Position numbers and translations under genes: made by a program
The notes under the pieces: model-generated
Seen by the model: only the letters and a program-made list of their open reading frames with translations
The model's database searches: none
What the model was told of the DNA's origin: nothing
Shown here: one piece after another, positions 19,273 to 28,637 of the stretch
Numbering within the stretch: the first letter of the stretch is position 1
How the letters are laid out: every line of letters begins with the position of its first letter
Source: CBDHEY01 sp965262305
Lineage (GTDB): Bacteria; Pseudomonadota; Gammaproteobacteria; Pseudomonadales; Cellvibrionaceae
DNA length: 64,000 nt
Assembly: GCA_965262305.1 (NCBI GenBank)
Contig: CBDHEY010000002.1
Coordinates: forward strand, 1 to 64,000
Direction: 5' to 3'

Positions 19273-20463
19273 TTAGTATGAGTTTTTTTCTTCGAGGCAA
19301 TCGTTATAAATTGATATGAGCTGTTTAAAATTTTGTTCAGCTGTGAATTTTGCCAAATAGGTTTCTCTGGCGTGATGAGATAAACGCAATATCTTTTCTT
19401 CATCATACCAAAGATTTTCAATGGTTGAAGAAAGTGATTGAGGATTGGCGGCAGTAAACTTTGATCCAGTTTTATCCTCTTCCACAATTTCATTTAAGCT
19501 ACCGATCGCCGATGCAACAACGAGCTTACCCTTGGCAAAAGCTTCTACGACTGCCACAGGAAACCCCTCATAACATTCTGATGGTACGATTAAAAAACGC
19601 GAATTTTGTATAAGTTCGAAAACGTCTTCTCTTTTTTTATAGCCCACAAATTCAACATTTAGATTGTGCAAACTTACTTGCTGTTTTAAGGTAGGCATGA
19701 GTTCCCCATCACCCACTACGACCAGGCGTATTTCAGGTGGGAGAAACATCCAGGCATCAATTAGTGTTCTCACTCCTTTTTCATCGGTTAACCTACCTAC
19801 GTATATGGCGTAATTTCCCATTGTATAACTAGGCTCACCTGGATCTGTCACGAAGTTTGGCTTTACAGAAAACTTGTTCTCCGGTAATCCTCCTTTAACA
19901 AGTCTGCTGCGAGTGAACTCTGTCATAGAGATGTATTTGTTAACGTTCTTTTCTAGGTTCCCATTTAATTGGTTAAATACTATATTTGAGACTAATGGTA
20001 ACGTTGCGATTAGTGACCCGCGATAACATTTATGCTTTATAGCGGGTATTAAATTCGTTCCTAAGCAATCTTCGCAGGGTGATCCATTTCTTTGGAGTAA
20101 CGCTGAAGCACACACAAATCTAAAGTTATGCAGAGTTTGAACAACAGGCACTCCTAGAGCTTGACACGTCTTATAAACGCTTTGGGACATTTGTGGGAAA
20201 GTATTATGAAAATGCGCTAGGTCTGGTTTTGCTTTAATTATAAGTTGCTTTATTTCTTCTGATGCGGCGTTATTCCAAACGGTATTCCTAGCGAGGTTTA
20301 GGTTTCCAATAAAATTGAGTCCTTCTATATCATCGTTGTGTTTTTCAAAAGGAATTACTTCGATACCATTGTCTTGCAAGAGGGCTTTTTCATTTCGATA
20401 AACGGAATCTTCACCACTCGGGGCGCTAGATCGGTAAAAACAATGGCCAAGAAGTACTTTCAC
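19273..20463 (-). CDS. Glycosyltransferase, GT4/GT1 family
   Basis: A 396-residue GT-B glycosyltransferase. The GTG at 20463 is chosen as start because it gives the family-typical N-terminus MKVLLGHCFYRSSAPSGED; an in-frame ATG at 20508 would overlap the previous gene by 41 bases. The C-terminal domain shows the nucleotide-sugar region AIYVGRLTDEKGVRTLIDAW, then FLIVPSECYEGFPVAVVEAFA with the EGFP-E pattern of retaining GT4 enzymes. It begins four bases after the stop of the upstream glycosyltransferase, so the two form an operon. A CxDC-type segment (SPCEDCLG) near residue 125 may bind a metal. It presumably adds one sugar to the exopolysaccharide repeat unit. Confidence 0.85.
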   Translation of the reverse strand: MKVLLGHCFYRSSAPSGEDSVYRNEKALLQDNGIEVIPFEKHNDDIEGLNFIGNLNLARNTVWNNAASEEIKQLIIKAKPDLAHFHNTFPQMSQSVYKTCQALGVPVVQTLHNFRFVCASALLQRNGSPCEDCLGTNLIPAIKHKCYRGSLIATLPLVSNIVFNQLNGNLEKNVNKYISMTEFTRSRLVKGGLPENKFSVKPNFVTDPGEPSYTMGNYAIYVGRLTDEKGVRTLIDAWMFLPPEIRLVVVGDGELMPTLKQQVSLHNLNVEFVGYKKREDVFELIQNSRFLIVPSECYEGFPVAVVEAFAKGKLVVASAIGSLNEIVEEDKTGSKFTAANPQSLSSTIENLWYDEEKILRLSHHARETYLAKFTAEQNFKQLISIYNDCLEEKNSY

Positions 20464-20467
20464 TTTA

Positions 20468-21604
20468 CTATTTCGTGTTGTGCTTGAATGAGTTTCGAGT
20501 TGCTTCAACTATTTCATTAGCTGCCACCGAGAAGTCATGTTGTATGACCTTTTCATAACCGGCTTCAGTGATTCTGTCTTTCTCTTCTTTAGGAAGTTCG
20601 AGTGCTTTTTTGATGACTTCGCATGATTCATCGAAGTTTTTAGGATCAATTTTAAAGCCGGTAATGCCCTCTTCTATTAAGTCTTCAGTTGCTGCCGCGT
20701 GTATCGAGGAAACTGCTAACAATCGGCAGGCTAAGGCCTCACTCACCACTGCGCCAAACGGGTCTCTCAGTGTAGGAAATAGAAAAAGATCACTATGTGC
20801 ATAGTATTCGCAAAGATTTGCTTCGGTTTGATGCCCTATAAAATGTACATTTCTCCAGTTGTTGCTTGCTACAATATTTTCATACCGCTCACGTTGATTT
20901 CCTTCTCCTGCGATTATTAGTTGTAATTCTCCGAAAGAATTGAGTAATCTAGCGTAAATTTCAAACAGTTCGATAAAACCTTTAACATCTATAAGTCGTG
21001 AAACATTGAGTATCGTGGGCATATTTTTTTGAATAATTGCCGGTGGGTTCTGGGTTTTTGCACTTTCAGATTTTGTTGCGAAACTCGAAACATTTATTGG
21101 CATCACTGAAATACTGGTTTGTTTCGGATTGCCACCATAATGTAAAAACGCACGTTTAGACAAGCTTGAAGAGCCTATGTTGGCTTGAGATCGAGAAATA
21201 ATTGTTCGTCTTATTTGTCTCATAATCCAATATTTTTGCGCGCCATCGTCGAGAGTAAGCTCACCCCAACAAATGTGGTTTTTTTTAAAGAGCTTGCAAT
21301 AAAAAAATCCGAAAACATTGGCAATGGAAAAGCCACCATTAACGACTGCATCTGGGCTGATTTTTGCTAAAGTACGAATTACGCTGTGATTTATATGGAT
21401 CGAAATATCATGGCTTGGTGGCCGTATATGGTAACCAGGTAACTGCTTTACTTTAAAATTGTAGTCATCAGGTATTGACCAAGATCTATTCTCATGTTTT
21501 TCAGCTAGGGTAACGATAGTTAGCTCGTCAACCAAGGAATTTATTTTTTCATATAAATCGATGCGATAAGGTGCAAGTATATTGGTTAGGATGACTAGTT
21601 TCAT
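20468..21604 (-). CDS. Glycosyltransferase, GT4 family
   Basis: A 378-residue GT-B enzyme. The N-terminus MKLVILTNILAPYRIDLYEK is typical of acceptor-binding domains of GT4 exopolysaccharide transferases. The C-terminal half has ILNVSRLIDVKGFIELFEIY, then LIIAGEGNQRERYENI, then FLFPTLRDPFGAVVSEALAC, the usual donor-binding and E-x7-E region. It is the first gene of a two-gene minus-strand unit. The 381 bases upstream are shared with a divergent gene and probably hold its promoter. It likely takes part in exopolysaccharide repeat-unit synthesis; the sugar is not predictable. Confidence 0.85.
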   Translation of the reverse strand: MKLVILTNILAPYRIDLYEKINSLVDELTIVTLAEKHENRSWSIPDDYNFKVKQLPGYHIRPPSHDISIHINHSVIRTLAKISPDAVVNGGFSIANVFGFFYCKLFKKNHICWGELTLDDGAQKYWIMRQIRRTIISRSQANIGSSSLSKRAFLHYGGNPKQTSISVMPINVSSFATKSESAKTQNPPAIIQKNMPTILNVSRLIDVKGFIELFEIYARLLNSFGELQLIIAGEGNQRERYENIVASNNWRNVHFIGHQTEANLCEYYAHSDLFLFPTLRDPFGAVVSEALACRLLAVSSIHAAATEDLIEEGITGFKIDPKNFDESCEVIKKALELPKEEKDRITEAGYEKVIQHDFSVAANEIVEATRNSFKHNTK

Positions 21605-21985
21605 TTCGAATTTTAATATAAAGAAGTTCTTAGTCAGCGGGTTTTAGCACTATTGGGTTAAATAATTATGACTTTCCACACTAAAAATTAACTGCTGTTG
21701 ATATGAGTTAATGTCATTTTAACGTAACTAATTGGTAATAACCTAATAAATGATTTTGGAGATTGTTGCTCAACGATATTTAGATTACATCTAAATTTTT
21801 ATTGTTGTTCGAATTACTCTTGGCTCAACCTAAAATATCTCTCGGTGAAGCGTGATAGAGGCCGGAAACAAAAAATGCTTAAAATGGTTATTCTTGTTAA
21901 ATAATCCTAATGTCTATCTACGCTTTATTATTTCTATGTAAATCTACTAATGAACACCTATTAGTAGTTAAAAGAAAAGTAATCA
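21605..21985. promoter_or_regulatory. Divergent intergenic region
   Basis: About 380 very AT-rich bases between a minus-strand glycosyltransferase gene and the plus-strand DUF5672 gene. Both promoters must lie here. I could not pick a convincing -35/-10 pair or operator, and saw no small gene. Confidence 0.5.
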
Positions 21986-22762
21986 ATGGAAAAAAAATCC
22001 TTTAAAGACTCATTGCTTGTTGTAGTACCTATATATAAAGATGAGATTAGTGTAGAAGAACTTGTCTCTGTGAAAAGGCTTTGTGAGTTAATTCATCCAG
22101 AAAATATTAAGCTAGTTTGTCCAGATTCCTTGGTTGTGGAGAAGTTGCCAGAGATATTATCAAATGTTCGTGTAGAAAGGTTTGCCGACCATTATTTTGA
22201 ATCTGTGTCGGGTTACAATAAACTTATGTTAGAAATCGATTTTTACAAGCGTTTCATTAATTACAAATATATTCTAATTTATCAGCTTGATTGCTATCTA
22301 TTTAGCTCCAGGTTAGATGAATTTACTACCTTAGATTTCGACTATATTGGAGCGCCTTGGCCAAGGAAAAATATATATAGATTGTTTGCAAAAGTTTACC
22401 CATTAGACCTACGTTTGGGTGGGATCTGTCGTTTATTGCTTGGTAAGAGTACAACCGTTGGTAACGGTGGGTTTTCTCTTAGAAAGGTAGATGCATTTAT
22501 CAAGGTGCTAAAAAAACTTAATTGGCGACTAAAATCCTGGAAATTTAATGAAGACTTGTTTTACTCTCATTGTGCACCTTTATATTGTAAGGGCTTTAAA
22601 GTATCAGATGAAAAAACCGCTGTGAAATTTGGTTTGGATCAAGAACCAAAAGAATTTATCGATAAGTATGGATTAGATAAGCCTTTAGGCTGCCATGGCT
22701 GGAATCAATATGAAAAAAGTGTTTATAGTGAAGCCACAAGGTTTTGGAAAGCACATATTTGA
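21986..22762 (+). CDS. DUF5672 family protein, probable glycosyltransferase
   Basis: A 258-residue soluble protein. It has the N-terminal LLVVVPIYKDEISVEE, a central YILIYQLDCYLF with the D-C-Y element in the place of a glycosyltransferase DxD, then FDYIGAPWP and GNGGFSLRKV, and a late CHGWNQYE. These blocks are the signature of DUF5672, a family found in polysaccharide clusters and considered GT-like. The gene lies among glycosyltransferases and is followed 55 bases later by a GT2 gene on the same strand. A sugar-transfer role is likely but not proven by the sequence. Confidence 0.75.
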   Translation: MEKKSFKDSLLVVVPIYKDEISVEELVSVKRLCELIHPENIKLVCPDSLVVEKLPEILSNVRVERFADHYFESVSGYNKLMLEIDFYKRFINYKYILIYQLDCYLFSSRLDEFTTLDFDYIGAPWPRKNIYRLFAKVYPLDLRLGGICRLLLGKSTTVGNGGFSLRKVDAFIKVLKKLNWRLKSWKFNEDLFYSHCAPLYCKGFKVSDEKTAVKFGLDQEPKEFIDKYGLDKPLGCHGWNQYEKSVYSEATRFWKAHI

Positions 22763-22817
22763 TGTTGATGGATTGCTCTAGCTAGTAAATCGAAATTATA
22801 TTTTGGATTTTAATTTT

Positions 22818-23609
22818 ATGACCCAGGCTCCAACACCTAAGATTTCTATAGTTACAGTTTCATACAATCAGTCAGAATATTTGGAAGATAATATATTGTC
22901 TATTATCAATCAAAAGTATCCGAATATTGAACATATCGTAGTGGACGGTGGCTCCACCGATGGATCGGTTGAAGTGTTAAAAAAATACGACGACTACATT
23001 ACCTGGACATCAGAGCCGGATGATGGGCAAAGCGATGCCTTAAATAAAGGGTTCAAAAAAGCAACTGGAGAAATTATCGGTTGGATAAACTCGGATGATA
23101 GACTGCATTTTGGTGCTTTAAAAATCGTATCTGAATATTTTTCTAAAAATGAAGATGTCTTGGCGATTGTTGGAGATTTACTTCTTATTGATGAAGCAGG
23201 AAACGAAATAAAAAAAGTCATATCCAAAACATATACAAATAACTATCTGGTTAATATTGCACGAGGGATTACACAACAATCAATCTTCTTTAAAAGATCT
23301 GTTTTTAATGACATAGGATATATTGATACAAAGTTAAATTATGTAATGGATCGAGATTTTTTTATTCGAGTATCAACTTTAGCTAATATTGAGTATATCC
23401 CTGAGACTTTAGCTCATTTTAGATTACAGTCTAATTCGAAGACATCCGAAGGGTCTCAAAATTTCTGTCGTGAACTTATAAAGCTTAGAAGAAAATACGG
23501 CGGTAAACTTCTCTCATCTGGAATTAGACATGATCTATACATAATTCTAACTGCTCCATTGAAAAAATATAAATTTGCAAGGGACTTAGCCAATAAAATT
23601 CGCGGATAA
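22818..23609 (+). CDS. Glycosyltransferase family 2
   Basis: A 263-residue GT-A enzyme. The ATG at 22818 gives MTQAPTPKISIVTVSYNQ, the classic GT2 beginning; the upstream TTG at 22803 is less likely. Motifs in order: VVDGGSTDGSVEV, SEPDDGQSDALNKGF, GWINSDDRL (DxD metal/nucleotide site), then DRDFFIRVS and FRLQSNSKT. The missing ED-type base variation and the NSDD site match GT2 enzymes acting on exopolysaccharide repeat units. The gene ends 85 bases before a converging flippase gene. Confidence 0.88.
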   Translation: MTQAPTPKISIVTVSYNQSEYLEDNILSIINQKYPNIEHIVVDGGSTDGSVEVLKKYDDYITWTSEPDDGQSDALNKGFKKATGEIIGWINSDDRLHFGALKIVSEYFSKNEDVLAIVGDLLLIDEAGNEIKKVISKTYTNNYLVNIARGITQQSIFFKRSVFNDIGYIDTKLNYVMDRDFFIRVSTLANIEYIPETLAHFRLQSNSKTSEGSQNFCRELIKLRRKYGGKLLSSGIRHDLYIILTAPLKKYKFARDLANKIRG

Positions 23610-23693
23610 GAAACGTCAAGCAGAAATTTTTCGGCTGGTTTTTAAGTATCGAAGTTAATAAAAGAAATATATCTAATATCTTATCGCTTTTAT

Positions 23694-25160
23694 TTATTTA
23701 GCTTGGTATTTTTCTCGGAAAATATTCATAGTGAAACCATTCCGATAGGTCAAGACGTATAGCGCGAATAGAAAGCCACTAACTAATGTTATTAAAATTA
23801 TATCATTAACTTTTTTGTAAACCGCAAGAGTAACGAATAAAGAAAAAAAAGCGGTTGGTAATGCATAAGATATATTTCTAATTTCTAAAAAATCTAATTT
23901 GCTTTTAATAAGCCAAAGATAGTAATAGACAGAAAATAAACTACTCAATCCGAATGCAAAAATAATACCTTCTATTTGATATTCTTTGTAAAGAAAAAAC
24001 ATCAGAACAAACCTCAAACCACCTGTAGCTGAAACAACATATACATTGTGTCTTACTAAATTGTTAGCATTTAAAAAGAAGAACGGCACAATTGATAAGG
24101 AGTATATAGGCAGAATAGCTAGTAGTAACTGTATATAATGAATACTGTTGTCATATGTTTCTTGGCCTAGCCAAATTTTAAAAAGACTGTCGAAAGACAA
24201 TGCGATAATACATAGAGCTGTGCTTGATACAACAGCAAAATCGCTTGCATTTTGGAATAGTTTTAATGTATTTGTTGTTATTCTTTCTCTTGATACTTTA
24301 GGAAATATCCAGGCTAGGCTCGAAGTTAAAATCATATGAAAATGATTGAATATTAAAAAGCCTATTGAATAATAGCCCAATTTTTCCAAGTCCGCTAATA
24401 AGTTAATTATCCATTTGTCCATTTGTGTAGCTATTATCATTGAAGCTGAAAGTAGCCACGTCCAGCCACTAAAAGATATTGTTTTTATTAATATTGTATA
24501 GTTAAAATTTAAAAATAGATGACTCGAATTTGTGTAAAATTTAATTAGGATAAGTTGAAATGTAAGAATTATTGAAATAGCGATTAGGCTATATTTGAAT
24601 ACGCCAAGTAATGTTTGTTCTTGATATACCGCTAGGACTTGCGAGGCTAAAAATACAGTTTTTGAGATGATTGAAATAATTGTTGCCAAATCAAATCTTT
24701 CATATCCCTTTAAATAGCCAATAACCAATTGTTCCAAATTTCTGATCGCTAGAATTCCTGTACCTAGAAAAATAGCATATGTAATAGTGTCGAGATTTTC
24801 TGGATTTGAATTGATTAACTGGTGATACTTATTTGTCAATACGAATAAGGATGAAATGATAAATAGTATTAACGAAATAAAGATCTGAAATATAAATGAA
24901 GTACCAAAAACTTGATTTATTTTTCGAATATCATTTTTTGCGCGGTAGTGTGAAACATACTTAATGATTGTGGCGGCACCACCTAAATTAAATATTGAAA
25001 TTGAAGCTATTATTGAATTAATTAAGATCCATAAGCCATATTCAGCAATGCCAAGTTTTTCAATAAAATATGGTGTGACCAATATGGCCAAAATTGGTAG
25101 AAAAATAGAATCCAGGATATTGAATAATGAATTCTTTAAATTTTTATTCAGTTTGAACAT
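23694..25160 (-). CDS. Oligosaccharide flippase, Wzx/MATE-type
   Basis: A 488-residue protein with about 12-14 hydrophobic segments spread over its length and few charged loops, as in polysaccharide biosynthesis flippases. The N-terminal IAEYGLWILINSII is a common feature of this family (xxYGLwxlixsi). It would move the lipid-linked repeat unit across the inner membrane. The start overlaps the end of the upstream polymerase gene by 17 bases, which points to coupled translation. Together the two supply the flip and polymerise steps of a Wzx/Wzy pathway. Confidence 0.82.
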   Translation of the reverse strand: MFKLNKNLKNSLFNILDSIFLPILAILVTPYFIEKLGIAEYGLWILINSIIASISIFNLGGAATIIKYVSHYRAKNDIRKINQVFGTSFIFQIFISLILFIISSLFVLTNKYHQLINSNPENLDTITYAIFLGTGILAIRNLEQLVIGYLKGYERFDLATIISIISKTVFLASQVLAVYQEQTLLGVFKYSLIAISIILTFQLILIKFYTNSSHLFLNFNYTILIKTISFSGWTWLLSASMIIATQMDKWIINLLADLEKLGYYSIGFLIFNHFHMILTSSLAWIFPKVSRERITTNTLKLFQNASDFAVVSSTALCIIALSFDSLFKIWLGQETYDNSIHYIQLLLAILPIYSLSIVPFFFLNANNLVRHNVYVVSATGGLRFVLMFFLYKEYQIEGIIFAFGLSSLFSVYYYLWLIKSKLDFLEIRNISYALPTAFFSLFVTLAVYKKVNDIILITLVSGFLFALYVLTYRNGFTMNIFREKYQAK

Positions 25161-26436
25161 TTTGATTGGTATTTATAGTTTTTTCATGTAACAGATTCTG
25201 TTTATGTTTATCCAGTTTTTTATGTTTCATTTTTATAATCTCTAGAGTGGCTAGAAAAAGTAAATGAATGTGATAATGCGTGAATATGGATGTTTGAACA
25301 ATATTGATCAGTTCAGGAATAATGATGCTAATGGTAATTATGGAGTAATGATGGTACTTTCTTTTAGACTTATTAGTTAGCTCTCTTATATTAATCAACA
25401 AAATCAAAATAATTGGCGTCAATCTTAAGATTAGCCCAACCACGCCTTCGGTTAAGAGAATTGGTACAACGTAGGTGTCGCCTCCCAAAACAAAACTATA
25501 CTTCCCTTTTTTATTCTCTTCTCTAATGTAACCAGTACCAAATAGCAATAGGCCTTTTTCACTCAAAGAATTAAATGAGGCTGCTATTGCTTTAGTTCTT
25601 AGTCCATAGGTGGTGTCTTCCAATTCTTTAAGGTCCCCACTTTCCGAGCCACCAGTTGCCTTTTCAATTAGCTGATCCAAATGTGAAGGAAAAATCACGA
25701 TAAGCGAAAGTGATAAAAATAATAATCCAAAAAGAGAAGTAATATTTCGACTAAATTTGACCCTTTTAATTTTCAACAAAGAGAGTGTAGAAATAATAAG
25801 AAGTTGTATTACATATATTACTATTGAACTGCGAACAAAGGATAAAATAATAACCGATAGAGCTGTTGTCCAAATTAAATAGTGTATTATTTTACCTTTA
25901 GAAATGCTGTAAAAATATGCGATAGCGAATACAGCCATGTTGAATAAGGGGATGGCGAATGTATTCTGATATAAAATTTTACCTTCAAATTCTAATGGGT
26001 CTTTTGCTCTAGCTTGAAATATTTCTACACCAAAAAGGTTAGATATAATGTATAAACTCGCTTGAATTACGTTTGCTATAAAAAGCCAGAAAAATAGCCT
26101 AAAGATTCTATTCAATCCCAAACCATAAATGTAAAGTAAAAATGCGAGCCCCACAATTGGGTAAGCGTAGCTAAAACGCATCACTGTAATGATTTCGTTG
26201 ATCGGGATGCCTCGAAGAATAGAGAACATAAAAACCAATACTATATAGCCATTTACTACTAATAATGGCTTCATTCCCGGAATAGCTGCGAGTTTACCTA
26301 AATGCTTTAAATTTAAAATAAGGTAAGGGATGGATGCTAGGATTAATAGCATTTTTAAATCAAACAGGCCAACCACATATATTAAGTTAAAATCAAATAG
26401 TGCAAAAAAACTACTAGGAATACCCGCGAACACCAT
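25144..26436 (-). CDS. O-antigen ligase/polymerase-like membrane protein (Wzy-type)
   Basis: A 430-residue polytopic membrane protein with about ten hydrophobic segments and a larger polar loop (about residues 255-300, SGDLKELEDTTYGLRTKA). That pattern fits the Wzy/WaaL superfamily of polysaccharide polymerases and ligases. The ATG at 26436 has no evident Shine-Dalgarno. The frame stays open for about 46 more codons upstream without an ATG, GTG or TTG, and that part encodes LPTLPLPGIVQIKSKKK-like sequence resembling a natural N-terminus, so the true start may be altered. It sits between a glycosyltransferase gene and the flippase gene. Confidence 0.75.
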   Translation of the reverse strand: MVFAGIPSSFFALFDFNLIYVVGLFDLKMLLILASIPYLILNLKHLGKLAAIPGMKPLLVVNGYIVLVFMFSILRGIPINEIITVMRFSYAYPIVGLAFLLYIYGLGLNRIFRLFFWLFIANVIQASLYIISNLFGVEIFQARAKDPLEFEGKILYQNTFAIPLFNMAVFAIAYFYSISKGKIIHYLIWTTALSVIILSFVRSSIVIYVIQLLIISTLSLLKIKRVKFSRNITSLFGLLFLSLSLIVIFPSHLDQLIEKATGGSESGDLKELEDTTYGLRTKAIAASFNSLSEKGLLLFGTGYIREENKKGKYSFVLGGDTYVVPILLTEGVVGLILRLTPIILILLINIRELTNKSKRKYHHYSIITISIIIPELINIVQTSIFTHYHIHLLFLATLEIIKMKHKKLDKHKQNLLHEKTINTNQNVQTE

Positions 26437-26599
26437 AAAAAATAGGAGATCTTGATTTAGCTTCTTCTTGCTTTTTATTTGGACAATGCCAGGAAGAGGA
26501 AGTGTTGGGAGTTGATCTTCATTTTTCTCAGTACTTGTTAGTCTTTTTTTGCAAATAAAAAATCTTGATCTTGTTTACTAAAAAGACTTTTATTTATCT

Positions 26600-27685
26600 T
26601 TAACTAATAGCGGATTTAACTTCGCTATAATAGTTGTTGGCATAGTTTTCCAATGAAAACAAATCACTTGCATGGGATTTTGCATGCTGTCCTATCAAAT
26701 CCCTCTTGGTTGGATTTTGGGCTAATAAAGTGAGTTTTTCGAACAGACTTTCTGGGTCTTTCTTTTTGTATAGAAATCCCGTCTTGTCCTGTTGTATTAG
26801 TTCTGGGTGGGCTCCGGCGTTAGCCAAGACAACTGGTCGGGCTGCAAGCATAGCCTCTACTACTGCTATTCCAAAGCCTTCCTCTATGGCCGGGTTGACG
26901 AATACATCGAAAATATCTAAAAAGTTACCAATGTCGTTAGAGTAACCTACTAAAAATACTTTGTCTTGAAGCCTATGTTTAACGATATATTCTTCCAGTT
27001 CTTGTCTGCAGGGTCCGTCACCAACAATTATTAGCTTGCAGTTTCGGTGTATGTCTAATGTTAGTGTAAAGGCCCTTAACAAGGTTATATGGTCTCTCCA
27101 AGGTACAAGTCCTCCAACGTGTCCTATTACAAAATCATCTTCTGATATCGTATATTTCTCCTTTATATTGTAATCATGAGAAACTTTCCTGGTTTTAACA
27201 GGGTTGTACACTACGACAGTTTTTTTTGCTTCTCGTTGGTACTTTTTATCAAAGTGAGCCTGAGTAAATTTGGAGTTACAAATGACTTTTCTCGATGTTC
27301 TCATGCTAATCGCTGAAAACCATGACGAAGCACCCTTTCTGTAATCGGGACTACAATGTTCACTATGGACATGAGGGATACCTAAAAGCCGGGATATTGT
27401 GGATCCAATTATTAATGGGCGAGTGAAATGAGTACATATAACGTCCGGCTTTATTTTTTTTGTTGCTTTGTAAAGTGAATATATTAATTTGTCGTGACGC
27501 AATGTACCTGCATTTATAACTTGGCATCCTAATGACTCGAATTTTTCTGTAATCTCGGAAGGGCGATAGCAGAAAAAATAATTCTGAATATCATGTTTTT
27601 CTTGCTGTTCAGCCAAATAAAGAAGTTTTCTTGGTGTTCCGCCAAAATCACCTAGCGCTTCTATTATATGTAAAATTTTAGTCAC
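26600..27685 (-). CDS. Glycosyltransferase, GT4 family
   Basis: A 361-residue GT-B enzyme. The N-terminus MTKILHIIEALGDFGGTPRKLL has the Gly-rich acceptor loop of GT4 enzymes. The C-terminal donor domain shows VIGHVGGLVPWRDHITLLRAF, LIIVGDGPCRQELE, and FVNPAIEEGFGIAVVEAMLA with E-x7-E. It starts 11 bases after the end of the broken XrtA-type ATPase gene and belongs to the long minus-strand EPS unit. Sugar specificity is not predictable. Confidence 0.87.
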   Translation of the reverse strand: MTKILHIIEALGDFGGTPRKLLYLAEQQEKHDIQNYFFCYRPSEITEKFESLGCQVINAGTLRHDKLIYSLYKATKKIKPDVICTHFTRPLIIGSTISRLLGIPHVHSEHCSPDYRKGASSWFSAISMRTSRKVICNSKFTQAHFDKKYQREAKKTVVVYNPVKTRKVSHDYNIKEKYTISEDDFVIGHVGGLVPWRDHITLLRAFTLTLDIHRNCKLIIVGDGPCRQELEEYIVKHRLQDKVFLVGYSNDIGNFLDIFDVFVNPAIEEGFGIAVVEAMLAARPVVLANAGAHPELIQQDKTGFLYKKKDPESLFEKLTLLAQNPTKRDLIGQHAKSHASDLFSLENYANNYYSEVKSAIS

Positions 27686-27695
27686 GACGAATATC

Positions 27696-28614
27696 CTATG
27701 AAATGGCAGTTTGTTTTATGCAAGTTTGGGCAATATCTAGACCGGTATTTTGTTGCAACATTTTTCTAACTTTCTCGGTTTCCTCGGTAAATTTTATGAA
27801 TCTGTTCACTCCACTTACTTTTCTATCTTTCAATGATTCGATTGCAGTATTGATATCGACTTTATTGACTCCTAACGCATATGCGTAAACGAGAGCGTAA
27901 TCGCAAAGTGTATTTATGAGTCTTGGGATACCACCTGAATAGTAAAAGATCACACCGATGGCCTCGTGATTGAATATTGGTGCTTGAGCTCCTGCTATTG
28001 CTAGCCGATGAAACACATAGTCTTTGGTTCCACCCAATTTAACGCAGTAATATGGTATTCAACAGATACTCGCTGGGCGATTTGAGAAAGGTGGGGGTTG
28101 CGATAACAAGTTAGAAAGTTCTGGTTGACCTACTAACAAAATCTGAAAAGAACGTCTTGTTCCGAATTGATATTCGTAAATAAACGTAGCTTTTCTAAGC
28201 TGGTGGCATCCATATTTTGTGCTTCATCTACAATCAGTAATACTTTCAACCCCTTGGAATATTGTTCAATAAAGAAGTCTTGTAGCGCTTGAAACAGTTC
28301 AACGGAGTCCTTGTTTTTATGTTCAACACCAAAAGCGTGAGCAATCCAAATTGACAAATCTCCAAGCGATTCATGGGTGTTATGATTAGGCCGACAACAA
28401 ACTTATCCTCTTCCATGGTTGCAAGTAAACGTCGAATCAATGTGGTCTTGCCGCAACCAATTTCTCCCGTTATTACAGTGATACCAGTTTGTTCGTAGAC
28501 GCCATATTGTAAAAGGCTAAAAGCCATTTTGTGCTTACTGGAAAAATGTAAAAACTCTGGATCTGGAGTAAGATCAAATGGCTTTTTCTTTATATTAAAG
28601 TGAGCTAGATACAT
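27696..28614 (-). pseudogene. XrtA-associated ATPase (GspA/ExeA-like AAA), broken by four apparent frameshifts
   Basis: The translated pieces, joined across frames, give one AAA ATPase of about 306 residues: MYLAHFNIKKKPFDLTPDPE at the start, Walker A GEIGCGKTTLIRR, then LGDLSIWIAHAFGVE, Walker B VLLIVDEAQNMD, QILLVGQPELS, QIAQRVSVEYHI and a C-terminal SGGIPRLINTLCDYAL. This is the ATPase that accompanies exosortase EPS loci and resembles type II secretion ExeA. The frame breaks near 28378, 28145, 28095 and 28036. Three look like one missing base and one (the five-G run at 28093-28097) like one extra base. Either the gene is dead or this stretch carries sequencing errors. Neighbouring genes in the same operon are intact. 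Confidence 0.8.
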
Positions 28615-28637
28615 TTATCAGATTCCGAATGAATAAA

